A DNA stretch of 64,000 bases from Pseudomonas sp. (lineage in GTDB: Bacteria > Pseudomonadota > Gammaproteobacteria > Pseudomonadales > Pseudomonadaceae): contig NZ_JAQGNX010000089.1 in NCBI RefSeq assembly GCF_028293835.1, positions 1 to 64,000 of the forward strand. Reading direction: 5' to 3'. Below are positions 36,184-44,085 of the stretch, piece by piece. Under the pieces are notes generated by a model. That model saw only the letters and a program-made list of their open reading frames with translations. It made no database searches and was not told where the DNA came from. Position 1 is the stretch's first letter. Each line of letters opens with the position of its first letter. Made by a program: the position numbers and the translations under genes.

Positions 36184-36558
36184 TCAACGCCTGGTATGCC
36201 AGGCATAAGCCAGCAGCCCGGTCATAACAATGTGAAAAGCCACGGCAGGCCATAGCAGCAGTCCGCCGCCAACGACCAGCCCGATATAGATGAGGTACAG
36301 CGCAGCGGCCGCGTTGTAAAACAGCATCGCCCGCTTTTGTTCGCTGCCTGGAACAGGTGGCCAGCACGCAGCGCCGAATGCCAGCAACGCAATACCAAAC
36401 AAGCGGGCAAACTGATCAGCAACGCCAATGCTCGCAGTGCCTAGTAGCCAGATGCTGACCTGAGAGGGGGCAACCAATAGCGCGATCCCGGTGCCGACTT
36501 CGGCGATCACCGCCAACGCCAGCACCTTACGCAGGTTGATAACGTACGCTTGGCTCAA
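36184..36558 (-). CDS. Small four-helix membrane protein, TTG start
   Basis: A 124-residue protein of unknown function with about four hydrophobic helices (VLALAVIAEVGTGIALLVA, LFGIALLAFGAACW, AAAALYLIYIGLVVGGGLLL, AFHIVMTGLLAYAW). The TTG at 36558 is chosen because GGAGGAAAGGCC lies directly before it, the best ribosome site in the area; a start at 36615 has none. It overlaps the 3' end of the GMC gene by 32 bp, so the two are coupled. It may be a membrane partner for the GMC dehydrogenase, but this is only context. Confidence 0.75.
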   Translation of the reverse strand: MSQAYVINLRKVLALAVIAEVGTGIALLVAPSQVSIWLLGTASIGVADQFARLFGIALLAFGAACWPPVPGSEQKRAMLFYNAAAALYLIYIGLVVGGGLLLWPAVAFHIVMTGLLAYAWHTRR

Positions 36559-38173
36559 GGCCTTTCCTCCATGCGGCCAAATCTTCGCGAATGAAATCCG
36601 CCGCTTTTTCACCAATCATGATAGTGGCAGCGGTGGTGCTGCAGCCGATGATAGTCGGCATGATCGAGGCATCAACCACGCGTAGACCTTCAAGGCCATG
36701 CACCATCAAACGCGGATCAACCACCGCCATCGGATCGACGCCCATTTTGCAGGTGCCCACGGGGTGATACAGGGTGTCGGCGCGGTTGCGGATTACGTGC
36801 TCGATCTCGGCATCGGTTTCCATGGGCGTGTCCAGTACGTCGCGCGGTTTCAGCGCCTGGAATACTGGAGTCGCCATGACTTTGCGAATAATTTTGTAGC
36901 CTTCGACCATTACCCGGATATCGTCCGGATGGGTCAGAAATGCCGGATCAATCAGCGGTGCTGCCATTGGGTCGGCACTGGCAAGGGTCAGTTGACCGAT
37001 GCTTTTCGGGTGCAGCAAACAGGCATGCACGCTCTGGCCGTGACCGCGGTACAACTTGCGGCCGTGGTCGGCGAACATCACTACGGTTAGCGCCAATTCG
37101 ATATCCGCCTGGCTGAGTTCCGGTGAGGTTTTGATAAACGCGCAGCTCTCGGCAAAATTGCTGGTGAGCATTCCGGAGCGATGACGGAAATAATTGAACC
37201 CGGCTTTGATCAGGTCCCAGACGCCCACCAGTGACAGGCCAACCAGTGTCCGAGCGTTAATCCGGTACGAATGCACGTAGTCGATGTGGTCCACCAGATT
37301 TTGCCCCACACCCGGCAGCTCATGCACCAGGGGGATATTGAACTTCTCCAGCTCGCAGGCAGGACCAACGCCTGACAGCAATAAGAGTTGTGGAGAGTTG
37401 AACGCCCCGGAACTGACAATCAGCTCGTGGCGGGCGCGCAGTTCGCGCTTGACGCCGTTTTGCACGAACTCGACACCAATTGCGCGTTTGCCTTGAAACA
37501 ACAGGCGTGTGGCGTGGGCGTGGGTTTCGATGTGCAGATTCTCGCGGCCGCGATTGGGCGTGAGGTAGGCGCGAGCGGCGCTACAGCGCTGGCCGTTAAT
37601 CTGCATCACTTGTACCCGACCGAAGCCTTCCATGGTCGGTCCATTTTGGTCGGGGCAGGGCGGGTAACCCGCTTGCACACCGGCCTCGACAAACTTCTCG
37701 CCAAACGGGTTGGGTGACGTGTGGAAACGCACGTTGAGCGGGCCATTCTGCCCATGCAGCGAGTCTTTGAAATTTTCGTTATGCTCGGCGCGCTTGAAGA
37801 AAGGCAGCACTTCCTGATAACCCCAGCCTGGATTGCCCAGCGCCGCCCAGCGATCAAAATCTTCAGGGTGGCCGCGATGGTAGGCCATGGCATTGATCGA
37901 CGAGCTTCCTCCCAGAGTCTTGCCCCGTGGCTGGTAACCAATGCGTCCGTTCAGGCCTGTTTGCGCAACAGTCTGGTACTGCCAATTGTTAATCGACGTC
38001 GGCACTATGGCAGCGACGCCGGCCGGCATGTGTACCAGCGGATTGGTGTCGGGGCCACCGGCCTCCAGCAGACACACCGATACTTCGGGGTCTTCCGAAA
38101 GCCGACTGGCAACCACGCAACCGGCAGCGCCGCCGCCAATCACGATGTAATCGAACAGGGTGTGCTCATTCAT
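36527..38173 (-). CDS. GMC-family alcohol dehydrogenase (first)
   Basis: A 548-residue FAD enzyme of the GMC family (AlkJ/choline dehydrogenase-like). The FAD motif is FDYIVIGGGAAGCVVASRLSE, then GKTLGGSSSINAM, the second GMC signature SGAFNSPQLLLLSGVGP and the catalytic His region YHPVGTCKMG near the C terminus. It oxidises alcohols to aldehydes and passes electrons to the membrane quinone pool in AlkJ-like members. ATG 38173 fits the family; the longer frame adds a low-complexity leader. It diverges from the AraC gene. Confidence 0.92.
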   Translation of the reverse strand: MNEHTLFDYIVIGGGAAGCVVASRLSEDPEVSVCLLEAGGPDTNPLVHMPAGVAAIVPTSINNWQYQTVAQTGLNGRIGYQPRGKTLGGSSSINAMAYHRGHPEDFDRWAALGNPGWGYQEVLPFFKRAEHNENFKDSLHGQNGPLNVRFHTSPNPFGEKFVEAGVQAGYPPCPDQNGPTMEGFGRVQVMQINGQRCSAARAYLTPNRGRENLHIETHAHATRLLFQGKRAIGVEFVQNGVKRELRARHELIVSSGAFNSPQLLLLSGVGPACELEKFNIPLVHELPGVGQNLVDHIDYVHSYRINARTLVGLSLVGVWDLIKAGFNYFRHRSGMLTSNFAESCAFIKTSPELSQADIELALTVVMFADHGRKLYRGHGQSVHACLLHPKSIGQLTLASADPMAAPLIDPAFLTHPDDIRVMVEGYKIIRKVMATPVFQALKPRDVLDTPMETDAEIEHVIRNRADTLYHPVGTCKMGVDPMAVVDPRLMVHGLEGLRVVDASIMPTIIGCSTTAATIMIGEKAADFIREDLAAWRKGLEPSVRYQPA

Positions 38174-38431
38174 GCTTGTCTCTCTTGTTATAGAAGCAGA
38201 CAGTTGGCGGGCGGTTGCAAATGTTCGCCAATAGCCGTGCCCCGGTCGGTTACGCGCATTGTGGTGCGATGAAGCAACGGGCACCTGTCAATTCAACCCG
38301 ATCGACAGTCAGTACAGTACAAAACGGCGCTATAAAAGCGGTCAGCCCGCTCGGTTGCTCCAGTACCGGGCACTGACCTGATACGCTGGCGGGCTAGAGT
38401 ATTCACCATCGAATGAGTACAGGGCAGGGAC

Positions 38432-39487
38432 ATGTCAGGATTGAAATCGGATACGCCGAACAATGAGACTGAAATAACGTTGCGTGACGAAACGCTGCGA
38501 CCCACCAGCATCGGAAGCTACACCCTGGCAATCGCCCGGGCGCTGGATGCCAGCGGTATCGACAGCAAACGGATTTTCAAGGCCATGGACATTCCAATGG
38601 CGGTGTCCGCTGACCCTATGGCGCGCCTCCCGACCACCACCGTTACCCGGTTGTACCGGGCCTGCGTGGACGTGACTCACAATCCGTATTTTGGCTTGGT
38701 TGTCTCCAAGTTCATCCACCTGACCCACATGCATGCCCTGGGCTATGCGTTGGCAGCCAGTGGCACGCTGATGGACTTTTGTCGGCGGTTGCAGCGTTAT
38801 TTTCGGCTTGTGTCGCAAGTAGCGAAGATAAGCGTCGCGGAAGTCGATGATGAAGTGCTGTTGCGGTTTGAATACCTGGATGAAATCAGCGGCGAAACCG
38901 AGGACGCGTTTTTTGGCTTTTTGCTCAGAACCATGCGCTTGCTGCACAAACCTGAATTCAATCCGTTGCGAATAGAGCTTCACCGAGACATGCCCCACGA
39001 GGGCCCTGCACCTTATGAAGCGTTGTTTCGCTCGCCGTTGACCTTTGGCGCCGCGTCAGGCCTGTTTGTATTCGCCAAGGCCGATATGCTCGAGATGCTC
39101 ACCGGCTCGTGCCCTGAACTGGCCCAGGTCAACGACAACATCATCATCAGTTACCTGGCCCGGCTGGATAAAAACGATGTCATTACTGGGGTAACGCAAA
39201 AAATTATCGAGTTCCTGCCCGATGGTGATTGCACCCGGGATCGGGTCGCCAGCGCATTGTTCATGAGCCCGACCAAGTTGCAGCTCAAACTGTCCCAGCG
39301 CGGTACGCACTTTCAACAATTGCTTGACGATACCCGTAAAGAATTGGCCTGTAGCTACTTGAGCCAGCTCTCACGCCCCGTGACAGAGATCACTTTTCTA
39401 CTGGGCTTCAGTGATACCAGTAACTTTACCCGGGCCTTCAAACGCTGGACCGGATTGTCGCCCACCGATTTCCGCCAACAAGCTTGA
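38432..39487 (+). CDS. AraC-family regulator with arabinose-binding-like N-terminal domain
   Basis: A 351-residue regulator of the OruR/ArgR-like AraC group. The N-terminal ligand domain (about 30-215, PF12625 type) is followed by two HTH motifs at the C terminus, ending ITFLLGFSDTSNFTRAFKRWTGLSPTDFR. It diverges from the GMC dehydrogenase gene and leads the DUF1302 operon on its own strand, so it likely controls both in response to a hydrophobic or alcohol ligand. Its start has weak RBS features (CAGGGACATG). Confidence 0.9.
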   Translation: MSGLKSDTPNNETEITLRDETLRPTSIGSYTLAIARALDASGIDSKRIFKAMDIPMAVSADPMARLPTTTVTRLYRACVDVTHNPYFGLVVSKFIHLTHMHALGYALAASGTLMDFCRRLQRYFRLVSQVAKISVAEVDDEVLLRFEYLDEISGETEDAFFGFLLRTMRLLHKPEFNPLRIELHRDMPHEGPAPYEALFRSPLTFGAASGLFVFAKADMLEMLTGSCPELAQVNDNIIISYLARLDKNDVITGVTQKIIEFLPDGDCTRDRVASALFMSPTKLQLKLSQRGTHFQQLLDDTRKELACSYLSQLSRPVTEITFLLGFSDTSNFTRAFKRWTGLSPTDFRQQA

Positions 39488-39583
39488 TGCCTATAGGTAA
39501 ATCGACGGCCGCTCTGCGCTGACCGACGATTTGGCCCTATTGACCGGCACCCTTTTTCTGCGCGCGGTACAACAGTCTCGACC

Positions 39584-39600
39584 GATCTGAGCTTCAGATC
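39584..39600. promoter_or_regulatory. Perfect inverted repeat upstream of the DUF1302 operon
   Basis: GATCTGA-GCT-TCAGATC is a perfect 7-bp inverted repeat about 70 bp upstream of the DUF1302 start and 97 bp after the AraC stop. It could be an operator or a weak hairpin. Confidence 0.4.
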
Positions 39601-39671
39601 CGGCTTGGTTCCAATGCGTGCGGATTCAATGAATGGTTTTTCGTGAACCACAGAGAAAGGTGTACCGTTAG

Positions 39672-41507
39672 ATGAATAACAACAATAAGATCTGCCATCC
39701 ACATCTGCGCCAAGGGCTCCTGGCCTCAGCGATCATGGCTGGGTTGGGCATTACTCCTGTCCATGCTTTTGAGATCGATACCGGCGACCCGGACCTGGCT
39801 GTTCGTTTCGACAACACCGTAAAGATGAACTACGCCCAGCGCGTGGAAAGCGCAGACCCTCGACTTTCACACTCGTGGAACAACAACGACGGGGATCGCA
39901 ACTTTCGTGCCGGTAGTCCCGTGTCTGAACGAGTCGATGTATTGTCCGAAATGGACGTGGTCTACAAGCAAACGTCGGGCTTTCGTCTCAGCTCCAACAC
40001 CTGGTATGACCATGCTTACGACAACGTTGGCAGCAACAATGCGTCGACCAACCAACTGCATGACGGCAAGCCGGACTCCGACCGATTGAGCAGTTACGCC
40101 AATCGTTATTACAACGGTCCTTCCGCCGAACTGCTGGACGCCTTCGTATTCACCAGCATGGAAATCGGTGACGAGTCGTTGCTCAGCGCCAAGCTGGGTA
40201 AGCACACCCAGTATTGGGGCGAAAGCATCCTTTCCCTGGCCCACGGCAACAACTACGGCCAGTCGGGTCTGGACCTGTCAAAGGCACTGGCGGTACCGGG
40301 TACCGAAGCGAAGGAGCTGTTTATCCCTCGTTCGCAACTCTCGACTAGCCTGACGCTTAACTCTGAGCTGACATTAGCTGCACAGTACTTTCTGAACTGG
40401 AACGCCGCCCGTTTACCAGAATCCGGCACTTACCTGGGTTTCAACGACAGTTTGCAAAGCGGCGGTGACCTGTCGGCCATCGGCGCGGTCAACCCGCGTT
40501 TTGGTACACCCGGTCCGTTGGGTGCAAACCAATACCTGCGACTTTCCGAGGGCCACACTTATACCCCGAGCAATAGCGGTGATTACGGCTTGATGGCCAA
40601 ATGGAGCCCGGAATGGTTGGACGGCACCTTGGGCTTCTACTACCGCAAAACCTCTGACATTCTGCCGAACGTGGTGTTACAGCCCACTGCTGTGGGGGCT
40701 GCACAGCTGCTTTCCGGCAACATCGGCAGCTACAACCAGTTCTACGTCGATGACATCGACGTCTATGGGGTCAGCCTGTCGAAAAGCATCGAAGGTGTCA
40801 GTGTTGGCCTGGACGTCAACTACCGGCACAACATGCCGCTCTCGAGCGTTGCCGCGACCGTTAGCCCTGCTGCGGGTGCCGCAGGACTGCCTGGCTTTAT
40901 TTCGAGTTTCAATGGCGAAAACGGCGTAGCGCGGGGTAACACCGTGCACGCCGTGCTCAACGGCCTGACCACGTTTGCCAAGACGCCGGTTTGGGACTCT
41001 TCAACCTTGTTGATGGAGTTGGCCTACAGCCGTTGGTTGAGCGTGACGGAGAATGAGCAGCTGTTTAAAGGTGACGATTGGTATCGCGGCGCCGACAAGG
41101 TCACCAAAGACAACTACGTTCTAGGGGTCAACTTCACCCCAACCTGGTACCAGGTCTTCCCTGGGGTCGATATGTACTTGCCGGCTGCTGTGAGCGTCGG
41201 CCTAAAGGGTGAATCTTCTGTGCAGTTGGGTGGCAACGAGGGCGCGGGTAACTACTCGATCGGTGTCGGCATGGATATTCGTAACCAGTACCGCTTCGAC
41301 CTCAAATACGTGGACAACTTCGGTGCCATTGACACCTGTAAAGCGGCAGGCTCGGCGACCCCGGGCGGAGCGCAGGGTGGGGGTTCCGCGCCAGGTGCCA
41401 ACGGTCAGTACAACTGCACGCCCGGTCAACCGACCGCATTTGCCGGCACGTTCGCGCAAATCGCCGACCGTGGCATGGTCACCCTCACTTTCAAAACGAC
41501 CTTCTGA
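39672..41507 (+). CDS. DUF1302 outer-membrane protein (first)
   Basis: A 611-residue exported protein of the DUF1302 family. The signal peptide covers about residues 1-33 (ITPVHAF). The mature protein is rich in aromatic beta-strand repeats and ends MVTLTFKTTF with a terminal Phe, the mark of an outer-membrane beta-barrel. DUF1302 proteins are known only as co-occurring with DUF1329; function is not established. It leads a four-gene operon with DUF1329, a YCF48-like protein and an MMPL permease, and may be the outer-membrane pore or receptor of that system. The second copy at 49090 is clearly related but divergent. Confidence 0.88.
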   Translation: MNNNNKICHPHLRQGLLASAIMAGLGITPVHAFEIDTGDPDLAVRFDNTVKMNYAQRVESADPRLSHSWNNNDGDRNFRAGSPVSERVDVLSEMDVVYKQTSGFRLSSNTWYDHAYDNVGSNNASTNQLHDGKPDSDRLSSYANRYYNGPSAELLDAFVFTSMEIGDESLLSAKLGKHTQYWGESILSLAHGNNYGQSGLDLSKALAVPGTEAKELFIPRSQLSTSLTLNSELTLAAQYFLNWNAARLPESGTYLGFNDSLQSGGDLSAIGAVNPRFGTPGPLGANQYLRLSEGHTYTPSNSGDYGLMAKWSPEWLDGTLGFYYRKTSDILPNVVLQPTAVGAAQLLSGNIGSYNQFYVDDIDVYGVSLSKSIEGVSVGLDVNYRHNMPLSSVAATVSPAAGAAGLPGFISSFNGENGVARGNTVHAVLNGLTTFAKTPVWDSSTLLMELAYSRWLSVTENEQLFKGDDWYRGADKVTKDNYVLGVNFTPTWYQVFPGVDMYLPAAVSVGLKGESSVQLGGNEGAGNYSIGVGMDIRNQYRFDLKYVDNFGAIDTCKAAGSATPGGAQGGGSAPGANGQYNCTPGQPTAFAGTFAQIADRGMVTLTFKTTF

Positions 41508-41539
41508 TGGAAGCGTTGCCTGAATATCGGAGACACCCC

Positions 41540-42904
41540 ATGAATTTCGTCAAATCGCTACTAGCAACCACACTGGTGCTGGCTATTGCCGGTACTGCGC
41601 ACGCCGCGGTATCACCCGAACAGGCCGCGCAGCTCGGCACTACGCTGACGGGGGTCGGTGCTGAAAAGGCCGGCAACGCCGACGGCACCATTCCCGCTTT
41701 CTCCGGCGGCTTGAACACGCCGCCAGCCAGCTACCAGAAAGGCAGTTCGGTACGGCCCGACCCGTTTGACGGCGAGAAGCCGCGGGTGGTCATTACCGAG
41801 AAAAACGCCGCTGAAAATGCCAAGGTACTGACGGCGTCGACCCAAGAACTGCTTAAGCGTTACCCGAACTTCCGGGTCGATGTTTACCCGACCCATCGAA
41901 CCGTGGGCATGCCCGCGCAAGTGCTGGCCAACACCGCCAAGAATGCCGTGGGTGCCAAGACTTCGGACGAAGGCCTGGCGCTGGATAACGCTCTACCAGG
42001 CGTACCGTTTCCGATCCCGGCCAATGGCAATGAAGCGATGTGGAACCACCTGATGCGCTATCAAGGCGTCGCCATGAGCAACAAGTATGACTCTTGGAAT
42101 GTCGATTCCTCGGGTGCTGCTTCGTTGAGCTCCACCGGTATGTTCTTCATTGAGTACCCGTTGTATGCAGCCAATCGCCCGGTCGGCCCGGTGGCTGCCG
42201 AGGAAGTGTTTTACAAGATAAAGCTGCAGTACACCGGCCCGGCGCGTCGTGCCGGTGAAGCGCTATTGCTGATGGACGCGGTCAATCCGCTGAAACAGCC
42301 GCGTCGTGCCTGGCAGTACTTGCCGGGGCAACGTCGAGTCAAACTTGCCCCCGACCTTGCCTACGACACGCCGAACCCCGGCACCACCGGCACAGCAACC
42401 TACGACGATGCCTTCTTGTTTAACGGCGCCATGGACCGTTACGACTTCAAGCTGGTCGGCAAGAAGGAAATGGTCATTCCGTACAACACCTACAAGCTGA
42501 ATTACCACGACAAAGCAGCGGACGTGACCACCGCGAATTTCGTCAACCCGGACCTGATGCGCTGGGAGCTGCACCGTGTATGGGTAGTCGAAGCCACGCT
42601 TAAACCGGGCAAGCGCCACATTTACACCAAGCGCACCTTCTACCTCGACGAGGACAGTTGGACCGTGTTGGCTTCGGACGAGTATGACGCGCGCGGTCAG
42701 TTGTTTCGTGGCGGCTTTGCACACCTGACCTACAGCTATGACGTGCAAGCTCCAGACACCCTGAATCATATGCTCTACGACTTTGTGTCCGGCGCTTACA
42801 ACCTCAATGGTTTCTATGGTCCTTATGGTGGCCTGAAGTACATCGAGCCTCAGTCCAAGGCTCAATGGGTGCCAGAGTCGCTGGCCGGCACCGGTATTCG
42901 CTAA
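41540..42904 (+). CDS. DUF1329 periplasmic protein (first)
   Basis: A 454-residue exported protein of the DUF1329 family (LolB/LolA-like fold in recent predictions). Signal peptide to about residue 24 (GTAHAA). Family blocks are GNADGTIPAFSGGL near the mature N terminus and HRVWVVEATLKPGKRHIY with KRTFYLDED towards the C terminus. ATG 41540 is used because CGGAGACACC lies before it. It starts 32 bp after the DUF1302 stop. A LolA-like fold would fit carrying a lipid-like ligand across the periplasm; this is inference. Confidence 0.88.
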   Translation: MNFVKSLLATTLVLAIAGTAHAAVSPEQAAQLGTTLTGVGAEKAGNADGTIPAFSGGLNTPPASYQKGSSVRPDPFDGEKPRVVITEKNAAENAKVLTASTQELLKRYPNFRVDVYPTHRTVGMPAQVLANTAKNAVGAKTSDEGLALDNALPGVPFPIPANGNEAMWNHLMRYQGVAMSNKYDSWNVDSSGAASLSSTGMFFIEYPLYAANRPVGPVAAEEVFYKIKLQYTGPARRAGEALLLMDAVNPLKQPRRAWQYLPGQRRVKLAPDLAYDTPNPGTTGTATYDDAFLFNGAMDRYDFKLVGKKEMVIPYNTYKLNYHDKAADVTTANFVNPDLMRWELHRVWVVEATLKPGKRHIYTKRTFYLDEDSWTVLASDEYDARGQLFRGGFAHLTYSYDVQAPDTLNHMLYDFVSGAYNLNGFYGPYGGLKYIEPQSKAQWVPESLAGTGIR

Positions 42905-42925
42905 CACAACTCCAAAGCGGTATTT

Positions 42926-42960
42926 GCCACCGCCGGGCCCCAGGTTCGCGGTGGCGTTTT
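42926..42960 (+). terminator. Hairpin with short T-tract inside the operon
   Basis: GCCACCGC (42926-42933) pairs perfectly with GCGGTGGC (42948-42955) and is followed by GTTTT. It lies between the DUF1329 and YCF48-like genes. It may reduce downstream expression (attenuating terminator) or protect the upstream mRNA end. Confidence 0.55.
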
Positions 42961-42975
42961 ACCCGAGAAACAACC

Positions 42976-44049
42976 ATGAATACGTTTAAGTGTGTAGCCC
43001 TGGCCGGATTACTCGGCGCGTTGGCACTGCCCTTTCTTCGCCCTGTGGTCGCCGCCGATTTCGTTGATGTGCTGGATACCCCAGCCATGCACAGCGAACT
43101 GGCGGCCAAGGGCATGCTCACCGGATTGGCCAACGCCGGCGACCGTCTGGTTGCTGTCGGTCAACGCGGACACATCCTTTATTCCGATGATGGCGGTCAG
43201 CACTGGTTGCAAGCCCAGGTTCCGGTCAGTTCAGACTTGGTGGCGGTGTACTTTGCGACACCGAGCCAAGGTTGGGCGGTGGGTCACGACGGGGTGGTGC
43301 TGCACAGCAGCGATACCGGCGTGACCTGGGATCGGCAACTGGACGGGCGTCAGGTAGGTCCGATGGTGCTCGCGTATTACCGGCAACAACTGGCGGTCCA
43401 GCCCGCGAATGAGGCATTGATAGCTCGGGTGGCCGATGCCCAGCGAATGAGCGAAGGTGCTGACCAATCCTTTCTCGATGTCTGGTTCGAGAACGATCAG
43501 GTTGGCTATGTGGTTGGCGCGTTTAACCTGATTCTTCGCACCGACAATGGTGGCCGTAGCTGGACTCCCTGGCTGGACCGCACCGACAATCCCAGCGCAC
43601 TGAACCTGTACGCGTTGCGCCCGATTGGCGACCAGTTGTTCATCGTCGGCGAGCAAGGCCTGGTGTTGAAACTGGACCCGGTCGCCGGCCACTTCAACGC
43701 CACACCCATGCCGTACAACGGCTCCTTTTTCGGTATCACCGGCAAACCCGGCATGGCCCTGGTTTACGGGCTGCGCGGCAATGTCTATCGCAGTATCGAT
43801 GACGGGAAGAACTGGACCAAGGTCGAGTTGGGTTTGCCGCTGACCATCACCGCCGGCACCGTCACCAAAGACGGGCGAATTGTGCTGCTCAGCCAGGCCG
43901 GGCATGTGCTGATCAGCGCCGACAACGGCGTGAATTTCAAGCTCCAGCCCGAAAAAAGCTTGGCCCCGGTGGCCGCCGCGCTGATGTCAGGTTCCGGATC
44001 GCTGGTCCTGGCGGGCTCCCGTGGCCTGCGCCAGTTGCCCCTCGAATGA
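42976..44049 (+). CDS. YCF48/BNR-type beta-propeller protein, exported
   Basis: A 357-residue exported propeller protein. Signal peptide about residues 1-28 (RPVVAADF). Repeats of the form GWAVGHDGVVLHSSDTGVTW and LILRTDNGGRSWTPW mark Asp-box/YCF48 blades like those of photosystem II assembly factor Hcf136. ATG 42976 gives the clean signal peptide; the longer frame reads through the hairpin. In non-photosynthetic bacteria such proteins sit beside DUF1329 and MMPL genes, and may be an assembly factor or periplasmic adaptor for the transporter. Function is not known. Confidence 0.88.
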   Translation: MNTFKCVALAGLLGALALPFLRPVVAADFVDVLDTPAMHSELAAKGMLTGLANAGDRLVAVGQRGHILYSDDGGQHWLQAQVPVSSDLVAVYFATPSQGWAVGHDGVVLHSSDTGVTWDRQLDGRQVGPMVLAYYRQQLAVQPANEALIARVADAQRMSEGADQSFLDVWFENDQVGYVVGAFNLILRTDNGGRSWTPWLDRTDNPSALNLYALRPIGDQLFIVGEQGLVLKLDPVAGHFNATPMPYNGSFFGITGKPGMALVYGLRGNVYRSIDDGKNWTKVELGLPLTITAGTVTKDGRIVLLSQAGHVLISADNGVNFKLQPEKSLAPVAAALMSGSGSLVLAGSRGLRQLPLE

Positions 44050-44085
44050 GCCCACTTGCCGTTTCACCAAGAGATCTGCCACGTC

